From positions 186,001-250,000 of the forward strand of contig NZ_LR699553.1 in NCBI RefSeq assembly GCF_902459535.1: a stretch of DNA of 64,000 nucleotides. Reading direction: 5' to 3'. The DNA comes from Paraburkholderia dioscoreae. Lineage in GTDB: Bacteria; Pseudomonadota; Gammaproteobacteria; Burkholderiales; Burkholderiaceae. The notes under the pieces are model-generated. The model did not search any database. It was not told the origin of the DNA and saw nothing but the letters and a program-made list of their open reading frames with translations. This document shows positions 9,625 through 18,768 of the stretch, piece by piece (positions within the stretch are counted from its first letter, which is position 1; each line of letters opens with the position of its first letter). The position numbers were made by a program, and so were the translations under genes.

Positions 9625-9877
9625 GTTGCTCTCCATTGACTCGCGCGCGGCTGCGCGAGGTCGGTCTGAATGAATGCCCGAGGCCTGAATACCTGAAGCG
9701 GGGCGGTCAGTTTGCCATCAAAAGAAACGCCTTGCAGAGCGGTCCCAAACGGGGGAAATCTCGTAAGACGATTGAAACATTCTCGATAATTCATTTCTCT
9801 GGCGCTGACTGCCTCGGTACAGTCTTGGGTATCGGCTCGTCCGTGCGACGAGCGCCTTGGCGGAAAAGGAATCCATC

Positions 9878-10981
9878 ATGAGTGAAGTCAATTTTGTGAC
9901 GCCGTTTGCCGAACGTTTCGCGCTGCGCGTGCCGGTCGTGCAGGCGCCGATGGCGGGCGGCGCGACAACGCCGGCTATGGTCGCCGCGGTATCGAACGCC
10001 GGCGGCCTCGGTTTTCTGGCGGGCGCGGCGCTCTCACCCGAGAAGATCGCGAGTGAAGTCGCGGCGATCCGCATGCTGACGGATCGTCCGTTCGGCGTGA
10101 ATCTGTTCGTGCTCGAACCGGCCGCGCCGGACGACGCCACCGTGCGTACCGCGCTCGAAGCCATCGACCCGCTGCGCCGCGATCTCGGTTTGCCGCCGGG
10201 TGGGCCGCTCGCGCGCTACGCGCCGGATTTCCGCGCGCAACTGGACATGCTGATCGAACTGCGCGTACCGCTGGCCAGCTTCACGTTCGGACTGCTCCCG
10301 GCCGACGATGTCGCCCGGCTGCATGCCAACGGTCTATATGTAATAGGCACCGCCACGCACGTTGCCGAAGCTGTAGCCTGGCGCGACGTGGGCGCCGATG
10401 CGATAGCGGCGCAGGGCGCGGAGGCGGGAGCGCATCGCGGCACGTTTATCGGCGCATTCGAAGAGGCGCTGGTCGGTACGATCGCGCTCGTGCCGCAAGT
10501 CGTCGACGCGACCGGGCTGCCGGTGCTCGCCGCCGGCGGCATCATGGATGGACGCGGCATCGTCGCGGCTCTCGCGCTCGGTGCGCAAGCCGCGGTGATG
10601 GGCACCGCGTTTCTCACCTGCCAGGAGAGCGCGATACCGCAGGCATGGAAAACCCGCGTACGGTCCATGTCCGACACCTCGACCTCGGTCACGCGCGCGA
10701 TCACCGGCCGCCATGCGCGCGGCATACGCAATCCGTTGATGCAGCGTTTAAGCGAGGCGCCACAGAAGATCGCGCCGTATCCCGTGCAAAATGCGTTGAC
10801 GCAGGAGTTGCGGCAAACCGCGAGCCGCGCGGAAAACGGCGACTATCTTTCGCTGTGGTCAGGCCAGGGCGCGCCATTGGGCCGTGCGCGCCGCGAAGGT
10901 CTCGGTGCCGCCGAACTGATGGGCCAACTCGAACGTGAATGGCGCGAGGCAACGGCGCGCATCGCTGCGCGCGAACGCTGA
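9878..10981 (+). CDS. Nitronate monooxygenase
   Basis: A 367-residue FMN-dependent TIM barrel. VPVVQAPMAGG at the N-terminus binds FMN. AQGAEAGAHRG carries the active-site His of the NMO/2-nitropropane dioxygenase family, and PVLAAGGIMDGRGIVAALALG with GTAFL forms the phosphate-binding end. The enzyme oxidises alkyl nitronates such as propionate-3-nitronate to the aldehyde and nitrite. The start at 9878 (MSEVNFVTPF) is preceded by AAAAGGA. The gene is monocistronic. The family also contains enoyl reductases (FabK), but GAEAGAHRG favours NMO. Confidence 0.88.
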   Translation: MSEVNFVTPFAERFALRVPVVQAPMAGGATTPAMVAAVSNAGGLGFLAGAALSPEKIASEVAAIRMLTDRPFGVNLFVLEPAAPDDATVRTALEAIDPLRRDLGLPPGGPLARYAPDFRAQLDMLIELRVPLASFTFGLLPADDVARLHANGLYVIGTATHVAEAVAWRDVGADAIAAQGAEAGAHRGTFIGAFEEALVGTIALVPQVVDATGLPVLAAGGIMDGRGIVAALALGAQAAVMGTAFLTCQESAIPQAWKTRVRSMSDTSTSVTRAITGRHARGIRNPLMQRLSEAPQKIAPYPVQNALTQELRQTASRAENGDYLSLWSGQGAPLGRARREGLGAAELMGQLEREWREATARIAARER

Positions 10982-11436
10982 GTCAGCAAGGTCCGGACGT
11001 CATCCGGACATGGTCCGGGCGCGTCTCGCGGCACCTTCGGCGCGCTTCCTTTTCAGGCACAAAGCCTATTCGGATGATTAACGGTTTAAGGCGCTAAAAC
11101 CTTTAGGCCGTGCTGTTAGACGCAGGCTTCACATAGCGGAAACCCGCATGGGCTGGTGCTTTCGGGGCAATCTGTCCAGCCGCGATCGGCTCCTGTTGGA
11201 TAAACGCTATTAGTGTTGATCCCACTTCCTCAAAAAAGTCCCACAAATTAATTTGATGGCCTACACTTGCGCGCAAGTACGGTTTGCCGCCTGCCACAAA
11301 CAGTCCGGCGAGCGTGCTGGCCAAGTGCATGAACGATGCAACCGGCGTGGTCGTCCACGGGACTGAGCGACACGTGTTGGGGAAGCGGGGGCACAGGGCG
11401 ATTACGTTGTTTTTGGGACCGAAACTGGAGACTTAC
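10982..11436. other. Gene-free stretch with a 14-bp palindrome
   Basis: 455 bp without a convincing gene. It holds GGTCCGGAC/GTCATCCGGAC repeats just after the NMO stop that could form a hairpin without a U-tract. It also holds a perfect palindrome ACTTGCGCGCAAGT at 11265-11278, about 160 bp before the binding-protein gene, which could be an operator. The short frame at 11103-11330 on the minus strand has no Shine-Dalgarno or recognisable features. Confidence 0.4.
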
Positions 11437-12582
11437 ATGAACATCAAGATTCAAAAGCTGTTGCCGATCAGCGCTGCGGCGATGCTGTTCGCGACGTTGG
11501 CAACAACGGCCGCAGCCGACACGGTCGTCAAGATCGGTCACGTTGCGCCGCTGACTGGCGGTATCGCTCACCTGGGTAAAGACAACGAAAACGGCGCGCG
11601 CCTGGCAGTTGAAGAAATCAACGCCAAGGGCCTGACGATCGGTGGCCAGAAGGTCACACTGCAACTGGACGCACAAGACGACGCGGCCGACCCGCGCACC
11701 GCAACGCAAGTCGCGCAGAAGCTGGTCGACGACAAGGTCGTCGCCGTGGTCGGCCACTTGAACTCGGGTACGTCGATCCCGGCTTCGAAGATCTATAGCG
11801 ATGCCGGCATCGTGCAGATCTCGCCGTCGGCAACGAACCCGGCCTATACGCAGCAAGGTTTCAAGACGACGTACCGCGTCGTCGCGACCGACGCTCAACA
11901 AGGTCCGGCACTGGCTAACTACGCAGCGAAGGGTCTGAAAGTGAAGAGCGTCGCAATCGTCGACGACTCGACCGCTTACGGTCAGGGTCTGGCAAACGAA
12001 TTCGAAAAGACGGCGAAATCGCTGGGCCTGAACGTGATGTCGCATGACGCGACGAACGACAAGGCTGTCGACTTCCGCGCGATTCTGACGAAGATCAAGG
12101 GCGAAAACCCGGACGCGATCATGTACGGCGGCATGGACGCCACCGGCGGCCCGTTCGCCAAGCAAGCCAAGCAGCTCGGCCTGCGCGCGAAGGTGCTGGC
12201 AGGCGACGGCGTATGTACCGACAAGCTGTCGGACCTGGCCGGCGACGCAACCGACAACATCGTCTGCTCGGAAGCCGGTATGGCGCTCGAAAAGATGGCT
12301 GGCGGCCCGGCGTTCCTCGCCAAGTATCAGAAGCGTTTCGGTCAGCCGATCCAGATCTACGCTCCGTTCACGTATGACGCTGTGTACATCATCGTCGACG
12401 CTATGAAGCGTGCTAACTCGACCGATCCGGCCAAGATCCTGGCAGCAATGCCGAGCACCGACTACAAGGGTGTGATCGGTGAAACCACGTTCGACTCGAA
12501 GGGCGACCTTCAGCACGGCGTGATCTCGCTGTACAACTACAAGGCAGGCAAGAAGACGCTGCTCGACGTAGTGAAGATGTAA
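11437..12582 (+). CDS. Branched-chain amino acid ABC transporter substrate-binding protein (LivJ/LivK type)
   Basis: A 381-residue periplasmic binding protein. The start at 11437 gives a signal peptide (MNIKIQKLLPISAAAMLFAT) cut near TAAADT, and AAACTGGAG upstream supplies the ribosome site. The mature protein begins VVKIGHVAPLTGGIAHLGKD, the usual type I periplasmic-binding-protein opening for leucine/isoleucine/valine receptors. GHLNSGTSIPASKIY lies in the ligand cleft. Codon use looks highly optimised (many GGC, CTG and AAG), suggesting high expression. No permease or ATPase genes are adjacent, so it must work with a LivHMGF complex encoded elsewhere. A strong terminator follows. Confidence 0.93.
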   Translation: MNIKIQKLLPISAAAMLFATLATTAAADTVVKIGHVAPLTGGIAHLGKDNENGARLAVEEINAKGLTIGGQKVTLQLDAQDDAADPRTATQVAQKLVDDKVVAVVGHLNSGTSIPASKIYSDAGIVQISPSATNPAYTQQGFKTTYRVVATDAQQGPALANYAAKGLKVKSVAIVDDSTAYGQGLANEFEKTAKSLGLNVMSHDATNDKAVDFRAILTKIKGENPDAIMYGGMDATGGPFAKQAKQLGLRAKVLAGDGVCTDKLSDLAGDATDNIVCSEAGMALEKMAGGPAFLAKYQKRFGQPIQIYAPFTYDAVYIIVDAMKRANSTDPAKILAAMPSTDYKGVIGETTFDSKGDLQHGVISLYNYKAGKKTLLDVVKM

Positions 12583-12633
12583 AAATCGCGTGACCTGGGG
12601 CAGCGTTGGTCTGTCTTCGGTCGCATGGTTAAG

Positions 12634-12672
12634 AAGGCACGCGCGCCGCGAGGTTCGCGTGCCTTTTCTTTT
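12634..12672 (+). terminator. Rho-independent terminator of the binding-protein gene
   Basis: A 10-bp stem AAGGCACGCG / CGCGTGCCTT (12634-12643 and 12656-12665) is followed by TTCTTTT. It is about 50 bp after the stop codon. Confidence 0.9.
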
Positions 12673-12712
12673 GCCGATCTTTTTGCCGATCCGTATGTTC
12701 GGAGAGAATGCC

Positions 12713-13729
12713 GTGACCACTGTGACCCGTTCGTTCGACGACGCGTGGCGCCGCTGGATTGCCGAGAATCTGCTGCTCGACGCACCGCCATCCGCACTGC
12801 ATCGCGCGCTGGTGGGCCACGGTTTCGATGCGGCCGATGTCAAACGGGAAATCGAAGCGGTGCTCGCGAGTCCTTATTTTCACGGTGCAGCGCGCTTGCG
12901 CAATCGTTTGCGTAAGCGCGAGTGGATTTTGTCGGTGTATGGCGAACTGAATCGCATGCGCGCGGCGAGCGGTGTGATCGAACGGCGCGAACGTTTATCG
13001 CGCGACGTGTTCTTTGAGCAGTACTACTTTCAGAACCGGCCGGTCATTATCACCGGCGCATTCGACTTCTGGCCTGCGCGTTCGCGATGGAATTGGGACT
13101 ATCTTCGTGAACAATGCGGCGATTGCGAAGTGGAAGTACAGTTCGGACGCGAGTCGGATGCGAATTACGAAATCAATCAGCCCAAGCTCCGGCGCATGAT
13201 GCGCTTTGCCGATTATGTCGATCTCGTCGAGCAGCGCGGCCCGACAAACGATTTTTATATGACCGCCAATAACACCTCGCGCAATCGCGCGGCGCTCGCG
13301 GCGTTATGGTCCGATGTGCCGCCAATCGACGAATATCTGGATGCCGTATCGCCCGACACTGGTTTCTTCTGGATGGGACCGGCTGGAACAAAGACGCCGT
13401 TTCATCATGACCTGACCAACAATTTCATGGCACAGGTGATCGGCCGCAAACAGATCAAGCTTGTGCCGCTGTGCGACACGCCGCATATGGCGAACCATCT
13501 GCATTGCTATTCGCGAGTGGATGGCGGTGCGATCGACTACGACAGTTTCCCGTCGATGCGGCAAGCGCAATTGATCGAATGCACGCTCGCGCCAGGCGAA
13601 TTGCTGTTTCTGCCGATCGGCTGGTGGCATTACGTGGAAGGGCTCGACGCATCGGTGACGATGACGTTTACCAATTTTCTCCGCAGTAACGATTTCTCGT
13701 GTCGCTACGATACGTATCACGGACTGTGA
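12713..13729 (+). CDS. Cupin-like (JmjC-type) Fe(II)/2-oxoglutarate oxygenase domain protein
   Basis: About 338 residues. I prefer the GTG at 12713 (VTTVTRSFDDAW) because GGAGAG lies 6-7 nt upstream; an ATG at 12695 is possible but poorly spaced, and longer frames run through the preceding terminator. The C-terminal two-thirds is a JmjC/cupin_8 barrel. NRPVIITGAFDFWPA opens it, TPFHHDLTNNF supplies the metal-binding His-x-Asp, and LPIGWWHYVEGL supplies the distal His. Proteins of this type hydroxylate amino acid side chains on proteins or peptides. The N-terminal 90 residues are helical and unassigned. Confidence 0.85.
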   Translation: MTTVTRSFDDAWRRWIAENLLLDAPPSALHRALVGHGFDAADVKREIEAVLASPYFHGAARLRNRLRKREWILSVYGELNRMRAASGVIERRERLSRDVFFEQYYFQNRPVIITGAFDFWPARSRWNWDYLREQCGDCEVEVQFGRESDANYEINQPKLRRMMRFADYVDLVEQRGPTNDFYMTANNTSRNRAALAALWSDVPPIDEYLDAVSPDTGFFWMGPAGTKTPFHHDLTNNFMAQVIGRKQIKLVPLCDTPHMANHLHCYSRVDGGAIDYDSFPSMRQAQLIECTLAPGELLFLPIGWWHYVEGLDASVTMTFTNFLRSNDFSCRYDTYHGL

Positions 13730-13870
13730 CGCGCGGGTGAATGGAGCGCTGTTTTGAAGCGTCGCGGTCGGATGCGATGCTGGTGTGAGAAGCGTCGCGA
13801 ATCGGCCAGAATCGGCGCAAAGCGGAGAAAAGCGCGGAGAGAAACGAAAGAAACGCGGAGAAAAGCGCGG

Positions 13871-13902
13871 ATAAAAAATCAACGAGCCGGTTGCCCGGCT
13901 CG
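13871..13902 (-). terminator. Rho-independent terminator of the PT-repeat lipoprotein gene
   Basis: On the minus strand, CGAGCCGG(G)...CCGGCTCG (13883-13902) is followed by TTGATTTTTTT. It lies about 60 bp beyond the lipoprotein stop. The adjacent bases 13810-13875 are a purine-rich run of imperfect GCGGAGAAAA repeats. Confidence 0.8.
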
Positions 13903-13960
13903 CCGCCCCCTTCGACGCTTGTTTGTTCGCGCCGTTATTTGCTGTCGTTGTCTTTGTTCG

Positions 13961-15427
13961 TCACTTCTTTGTTGCCAGAGCACCGAGACCGCCGAGCAGG
14001 CCGCCGCCGGTCGTGCCGCCTGTTGAAGTCGCCGCACCGCTCAAGGCGCCGGTGACAGTGGTCAGCAGACCGGTGATCGGCGCAAGCGGATTGCTGCTGC
14101 CGCTACCCGATCCTGTGGCCGAGCCCAGCGCGCCCGTCAGCGACGACACGGCCGAGGTCACGGGCGCAAGCGGATTGCCGCTGCTGTTCGTCGCGCCGCT
14201 CAAGGCACCAGTGACCGAACTCACGACGCCGCTAAGCGGAGCAAGCGGACTACCCGAGCCCGTGCCCCCAAGGCCGCCGAGGCCGCCGGTCAAGCTGCTG
14301 ACGACATTGGTCAACGGTGCGAGCGGGCCGCCGGCACCGCTTCCGCCCGCCAGGCCACCGCTCAAGGTACCGGGCAGCGCGGTGAGGATGCTGGTCAACG
14401 GTGCAAGCGGTGAGCCCGTGCCTGCACCGCTGCCCGGATTCAGAATGCCTGTGATGCCGCCGAGCGGATTGCCGCTGCTCGTGGCGCCCGCCGTCAACAG
14501 ACCGCCTGCGGACGTAACCGTGTCGCCGAGCTTGGTGACGACGTTGCCGAGGTTCTGGCCGATCGGATTACCGGTCGCGCCGCTGAGCTTGCCGCCGGCG
14601 CTGTCGAGACCGTGACCAATCGTCGAAAGCAGACCGTTCAGCGGTGCGCCGAGACCCGTCGTGTCGCCGACGGTTTGGGTCGTCTGCGCGAGCGTGCTCG
14701 TGATCGGCGTGATCGCGGTGGCGACCGTCTGCGTGACTTGCTGGATCGGGCCGTTCGTCAACTGCGAACCGAGTTGGGTGCCCAGGCCGCTGACCGCGTT
14801 GCCGACCGTCGAGACCGTGCTGCCGAGCGGCGTGGTCAATGGGCTCAGCGGTGCGGTGGGCCCGCTGCCGAGGCTCGTCACCAGTTGACCGGCGCTGTTG
14901 ACGGCCTGGCCCGCGTCGTAGACCAGGTTGCCACTGCTGCCGAGCGTCGTGCCGAGTGGATCGGTGGAATTGCCAAGCTGGCCGAGCCCGTTCGCCACGC
15001 CTGTGCCGACGGCGGTCACGCCGTTGCCGAGATTCGACACCACGTTGCCGAGCGCCGTGGTGGTCGCGGGATTCGCGCCCGGAATCGGCGTGAGTCCGAT
15101 CTGGCTGCCGACGGCGGACACGGTTTGGCCGGTGGCGGTGACCACGTTGCCAGTGTTTTGCACGACGACGCCGATGGGGTTGGCGCTGGTGGGTGTCGGC
15201 GTCGGAGTGGGTGTTGGCGTCGGAGTGGGCGTCGGTGTCGGTGTCGGAGTGGGCGTCGGCGTCGGTGTTGGAGTGGGCGTCGGCGTGCCGCCGCCCGAAC
15301 CGCCTCCCGAACCTGCACCCGCACCGCTTCCCGTGCCCGGCCTGGTCAGCGTGCTCCCGCAGCCTGTCAGGATGATCATCGACGTGACGCACATGGCGAT
15401 CGCCGTCAGCTTGAATTTGCGATTCAT
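13961..15427 (-). CDS. Glycine/serine-rich low-complexity lipoprotein with a PT-repeat linker
   Basis: A 488-residue lipoprotein precursor. Start at 15427 (MNRKFKLTAIAMCVTSM) with GGGGGAGCG upstream; the lipobox LTGC gives Cys23 as the acylated residue. A Gly-rich linker and 16 consecutive Pro-Thr dipeptides follow. The remaining 400 residues are made of degenerate repeats of 20-35 residues with recurring motifs such as NPLAPVTSAVSSLTGAL, SPLAPLTSIL and GNVVSNLGNGV. Composition is dominated by G, S, T, L, A and V, with no cysteine after the lipobox and almost no charged residues. Collagen-like-repeat lipoproteins are annotated this way in Burkholderia, but no Gly-X-Y periodicity is present. 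A surface or envelope structural role is inferred. Confidence 0.8.
   Translation of the reverse strand: MNRKFKLTAIAMCVTSMIILTGCGSTLTRPGTGSGAGAGSGGGSGGGTPTPTPTPTPTPTPTPTPTPTPTPTPTPTPTPTSANPIGVVVQNTGNVVTATGQTVSAVGSQIGLTPIPGANPATTTALGNVVSNLGNGVTAVGTGVANGLGQLGNSTDPLGTTLGSSGNLVYDAGQAVNSAGQLVTSLGSGPTAPLSPLTTPLGSTVSTVGNAVSGLGTQLGSQLTNGPIQQVTQTVATAITPITSTLAQTTQTVGDTTGLGAPLNGLLSTIGHGLDSAGGKLSGATGNPIGQNLGNVVTKLGDTVTSAGGLLTAGATSSGNPLGGITGILNPGSGAGTGSPLAPLTSILTALPGTLSGGLAGGSGAGGPLAPLTNVVSSLTGGLGGLGGTGSGSPLAPLSGVVSSVTGALSGATNSSGNPLAPVTSAVSSLTGALGSATGSGSGSSNPLAPITGLLTTVTGALSGAATSTGGTTGGGLLGGLGALATKK
15191..15286 (-). repeat. (Pro-Thr)16 coding tract
   Basis: Ninety-six bases encoding 16 Pro-Thr dipeptides in a row. 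The 12-bp block CGTCGGAGTGGG recurs several times with synonymous third-position changes between, so the tract is repetitive at both DNA and protein level and could vary in length by slippage or recombination. Confidence 0.9.
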
Positions 15428-15691
15428 GGTCCGCTCCCCCGTAGTTTTGGAAATCACTTGCTTGGGGAGCTAACTGCAAGGCCTATGCCATTTTTATCCG
15501 TACGCCGGTTGCATGGAATAAGCGTATATAAATCATAGTGTTGTCAACGCGAGCGCGAAAGCTGGCGAAACTCGTTTGAACCGACGTGTCGCGGAACACA
15601 ACAGTGCGCGGCCCGCACGTAACGTAACGTCAGGCGCGGACGCTTCGCACGGACCTCGCGTGCTTCGACGCAGCAGCGGCGCGCTTGCGCG

Positions 15692-16999
15692 TCAGATCTT
15701 CAAACGCCGCAGCACCTTCGGGCCCGCGAGCGCGATCAACGCGGAACAGATGGCGACCACTGACAACCCGATCGGCAAACTGCTCACCTGCGTCACCGCG
15801 CCAATGATCACCGGCCCGAGCAGCAGCCCGAAGTACGCCAGGCCGGCAACGTGCGCCAGTCCTTCCGCCGCGTGAATCCCTTTGACGCTCGCCGCCGCCG
15901 CGAACAGCACCGGCATCATGTTCGCCAGACCGAGGCCCATCATCGTGAAACCGATCAGCGCCGCGACCGGATTCGGCAGCAACAGCGCGCCGACCATCCC
16001 GACGCAGGCGAGCGTGGCGCTTGCCATCACCAGTTGCGGAGCGCCGAAGCGGGCGCGCACCGCGTCGCCGGCGAAGCGCGCGGCCGCCATGCCGCCCGAG
16101 AACGCCGCGTAGGCGGCGCTCGCCAGCGCGGGCGAGGCCAGCACGACGTCACGCATATAGACAGTGGCCCAGTCGTACATCGCGCCTTCCGCGATCAGCG
16201 CGACCAGCGCCATCGCACCGAGCGCCCACAACGCCGGCGAGCGCCAGCGGTTGGCGCGCGGCGTGGCGGAGTCGGGATGATCGGCGTGCGGCACGTGCGG
16301 CAGCACGGAAGGACAGGCGGCCAGCAGAACGAGCGCGCTGACCGCTGCGGCCAGCGCGAGGTGGACCGCCGGTGCCATGCCGCGCGACAGCAGCGCGCCG
16401 CCAACCGCCGCGCCCGCCATCCCGCCGACGCTGAACATGCCGTGCAACGACGACATGATCGGCTTGCCGAGCGCTTTTTCGACGGCGCTGGCCTCGGCGT
16501 TCATCGCGACATCCAGCGTGGCCATGCCCGCGCCGAAGGTGGCCAGCACGACCAGCAGCAGCCAGTACGTCGGCACGACCAGGATCAGCGCCGCGCATAC
16601 CGCCATCACGAGGCCGCCGGTCAGGCAGGCGCGGCGCGTGCCGACCCGCGCGATCCATGAAGCATTGGCCGCCATCGCGCCGATCGAGCCACCGGCTACG
16701 GCCAGCAGCGCAAAGGAGAGCATCGCCGCGTTCAGGTGGAAACGGTCGCGCACCGTCGGCACATGCACCCCCCACGACGCGTACATCATGCCGGCGATGA
16801 AGAACACCGCCATCGTGGCGATACGGGCGCGCTGCCGCGCAGTGTCGGACAGGTCGCGGTGAGCGGCGGGGAGGGCGGCGTATTCGGAAGAGCGGTCTGA
16901 CACGGAGATCTCGGAGGGGACGCGGGAGAAAGCGCGTTGAAAGCGAAATTCCGATTCTAACGAAGCATGCTGTTTTATGCTGGAAGGCGGAATTCGCAT
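15692..16999 (-). CDS. MFS transporter, YbjJ/fucose-permease-like
   Basis: A 435-residue frame with about 12 membrane segments. FFIAGMMYASWGVHVPTVRD in TM1 and the FALLAVAGGSIGAM segment resemble the YbjJ group of MFS inner-membrane proteins. ASWIARVGTRRACLTGG is the loop 2-3 element. The first 60 residues before TM1 are long and polar, so the true start may be internal (for example the GTG near 16904 beginning VSDRSSEY), but no clear Shine-Dalgarno decides it. Substrate unknown. The gene is transcribed away from the HugZ gene. Confidence 0.82.
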   Translation of the reverse strand: MRIPPSSIKQHASLESEFRFQRAFSRVPSEISVSDRSSEYAALPAAHRDLSDTARQRARIATMAVFFIAGMMYASWGVHVPTVRDRFHLNAAMLSFALLAVAGGSIGAMAANASWIARVGTRRACLTGGLVMAVCAALILVVPTYWLLLVVLATFGAGMATLDVAMNAEASAVEKALGKPIMSSLHGMFSVGGMAGAAVGGALLSRGMAPAVHLALAAAVSALVLLAACPSVLPHVPHADHPDSATPRANRWRSPALWALGAMALVALIAEGAMYDWATVYMRDVVLASPALASAAYAAFSGGMAAARFAGDAVRARFGAPQLVMASATLACVGMVGALLLPNPVAALIGFTMMGLGLANMMPVLFAAAASVKGIHAAEGLAHVAGLAYFGLLLGPVIIGAVTQVSSLPIGLSVVAICSALIALAGPKVLRRLKI

Positions 17000-17116
17000 A
17001 TTTGCGGTTGTTCGGCTCAGCTCAGCTTGACCGGTCCGGACTCGGGCGCATCTGCCTCGGGCAGTGCGCTTGCCGCTTTTCTGTGATTCGCCGCTGATCT
17101 GTCAAGGAACACACAC

Positions 17117-17770
17117 TTGAACATTCCCGCTCACGCCCCGCTGCATCTGTTGCACACCGCCGCCGTCGGCACGCTCGCCACTCACGCGCGGCAGCCGGAA
17201 GGCTTTCCTTATCCGTCCGTGCTGCCGTTCGCACCGGATCCGCAACATCGTCCGACGATCCTGGTGAGCCGACTGGCCGAGCATACCCATAACCTGCACG
17301 CCGACCCGCGCGCCGGTTTTCTGGCAGTCGACGCCCCCGACGGCGACGTGCTGAGCGGCCAGCGCGTCACGCTGCTCGGCACCTTCGAACCGGTCGACTC
17401 GACGCCCGAGGTCGTGCAACGCTATCTGCGCTACCACCCGGACGCGGAGCGCTATCTGGTACTCGGCGACTTCACGTTCTGGGCAATGCGGCTCGAACGG
17501 CTGCGCTATATCGGCGGTTTCGGAGCAATGGGATGGCTGGGTGGCGCAGAACTCGATCCATTGCCGCCACTCGATTTCGATGAAGAGAACGCGCTAATCG
17601 CCCAATTCACCGGCCATGCCGAAGGAATTCAGCTACTCGGAGTCGACCGATATGGCGCGGATCTGAAAGTGAACGGAATGCGAAGGCGTTTTGTCTTCGA
17701 CGACGCGAAACTCAATACCGGGAACCTGCGCGCGGCGCTCGAAGATTGCATGCAGCGCTACGCTAATTAG
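17117..17770 (+). CDS. HugZ family protein (pyridoxamine phosphate oxidase-like split barrel)
   Basis: A 217-residue protein with an N-terminal FMN-binding split barrel: VGTLATHARQPEGFPYPSVLPF, then ILVSRLAEHTHNLHADPRAG, then QRVTLLGTFEP. A C-terminal DUF2470-like domain contains HAEGIQLLGVDRYGADLKV and a basic MRRRFVFD strand. HugZ proteins bind or degrade haem, while other members are flavin oxidoreductases. No haem-uptake genes are adjacent. It is divergent from the MFS gene, with about 117 bp between. Confidence 0.85.
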   Translation: MNIPAHAPLHLLHTAAVGTLATHARQPEGFPYPSVLPFAPDPQHRPTILVSRLAEHTHNLHADPRAGFLAVDAPDGDVLSGQRVTLLGTFEPVDSTPEVVQRYLRYHPDAERYLVLGDFTFWAMRLERLRYIGGFGAMGWLGGAELDPLPPLDFDEENALIAQFTGHAEGIQLLGVDRYGADLKVNGMRRRFVFDDAKLNTGNLRAALEDCMQRYAN

Positions 17771-18165
17771 CGCTTTTAGCGCTGTTTTGGGGAAAACACT
17801 CATGCGTAATTACGCGACAAACGGCCGTAGCGATATGTTATGGCCGTTCGTGTACAAGCTTTCATGGCATGAGATGTTGACGGCAAATGGCACCTTCAAT
17901 TTTCATATTTTGAGAGATAATCTCGTAATTATTGATGCCGACTGTGTTTTTCAGCAAAATCTGAAATCAGCTATTTGAAAGGGAGCCGCGCGATACGGAG
18001 GCGGCCGGAAATTTTTTGAAACGAATTCAGATTAATTTAACATCTGCGCTTTTGTAGTTTTTCTATTTTGTGTTAATCTCGCTATCAAATTCCGAGGCAT
18101 GATCACCTTCAAAGGGCAAGCTGGCTTCAGACTGGCAGTCATTTATCCAAACCACAAGGGAACCT
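17771..18165. other. AT-rich gene-free stretch upstream of hns-like gene
   Basis: 395 bp, clearly richer in A+T than its surroundings, especially 17900-18090. The segment TTTTGTAGTTTTTCTATTTTGTGTTAATC near 18049-18077 is promoter-like but has no strong -35/-10 pair. AT-rich upstream DNA is what H-NS proteins bind, so autoregulation is plausible but inferred. A 59-codon frame at 17802-17978 was judged not convincing. Confidence 0.45.
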
Positions 18166-18468
18166 ATGTCTTCCTACAAGGAACTACTCGCACAGCGCGA
18201 GAAGCTCGAAAAGCAGATCGAAGAAGCAAAGTCGCGCGAATACGCGGAAGTGTTGAATGAGATCAAGCAGAAAATGGCCGACTACGGCATTTCACTGACC
18301 GAACTCGGCGGCGGCCGTGCCGCCAAGGGCGCTAAAGCCGCTCGTCCGCGCGCAGGTGTCGCACCGAAGTACCGCGACCCGGATAGCGGCAGCACATGGT
18401 CTGGCCGCGGTAAGCCGCCGCGCTGGATCGCAGGTCTGGATCGCGAGAAGTTTCTGATCCAGAAGTAA
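18166..18468 (+). CDS. H-NS family nucleoid-associated protein
   Basis: A 100-residue protein. Residues 1-45 form a charged coiled coil (LLAQREKLEKQIEEAKSREY) for oligomerisation. A basic Ala-rich linker follows. The C-terminal DNA-binding domain YRDPDSGSTWSGRGKPPRWI is the beta-proteobacterial version of the H-NS AT-hook-like motif. It binds curved AT-rich DNA and represses horizontally acquired genes. Start at 18166 with AAGGGAACCT upstream. It is monocistronic, with a terminator at 18565. Burkholderiales usually carry many paralogues of this size. Confidence 0.95.
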   Translation: MSSYKELLAQREKLEKQIEEAKSREYAEVLNEIKQKMADYGISLTELGGGRAAKGAKAARPRAGVAPKYRDPDSGSTWSGRGKPPRWIAGLDREKFLIQK

Positions 18469-18564
18469 ATGCGTTGAGCAGAGGGTAATGCTTCTGCCCA
18501 TCAGTTAATACGAATAGCTTCAATCAGATGCACTTTTCTTATCGCGTCTGTCATTGCAACAGAG

Positions 18565-18595
18565 AACCGCGTACCGTTGAGGGCGCGGTTTTTTA
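18565..18595 (+). terminator. Rho-independent terminator of the H-NS gene
   Basis: AACCGCG / CGCGGTT stem (18565-18571 and 18584-18590) followed by TTTTATT, about 95 bp after the stop. The rest of the 300-bp gap to the CDF gene shows nothing else. Confidence 0.85.
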
Positions 18596-18768
18596 TTGCC
18601 GCGGCAAAACGCCACGATTTTGTCGCGCATACTCCACGAAAGTGGAACGCGAATGCTTTTCGTTTAGATAAGCAGCTGATTTAAAAAGGAATTTTTGATG
18701 TGCCCCGGGCGCGTGCCGGGATGCGCCGGGTAGAATGCACGCATTGAACTTTTCAGTCCGCTTCTAAC

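Noticed and set aside
15191..15286. Regular short repeats resembling a CRISPR array
   Set aside because: The repeats are coding Pro-Thr codons without spacers, inside a lipoprotein gene. No array or cas gene is visible in the window.
17802..17978. A 58-residue frame in the AT-rich DNA before the H-NS gene
   Set aside because: There is only a weak ribosome site, no recognisable motif, and base composition explained by the regulatory region.
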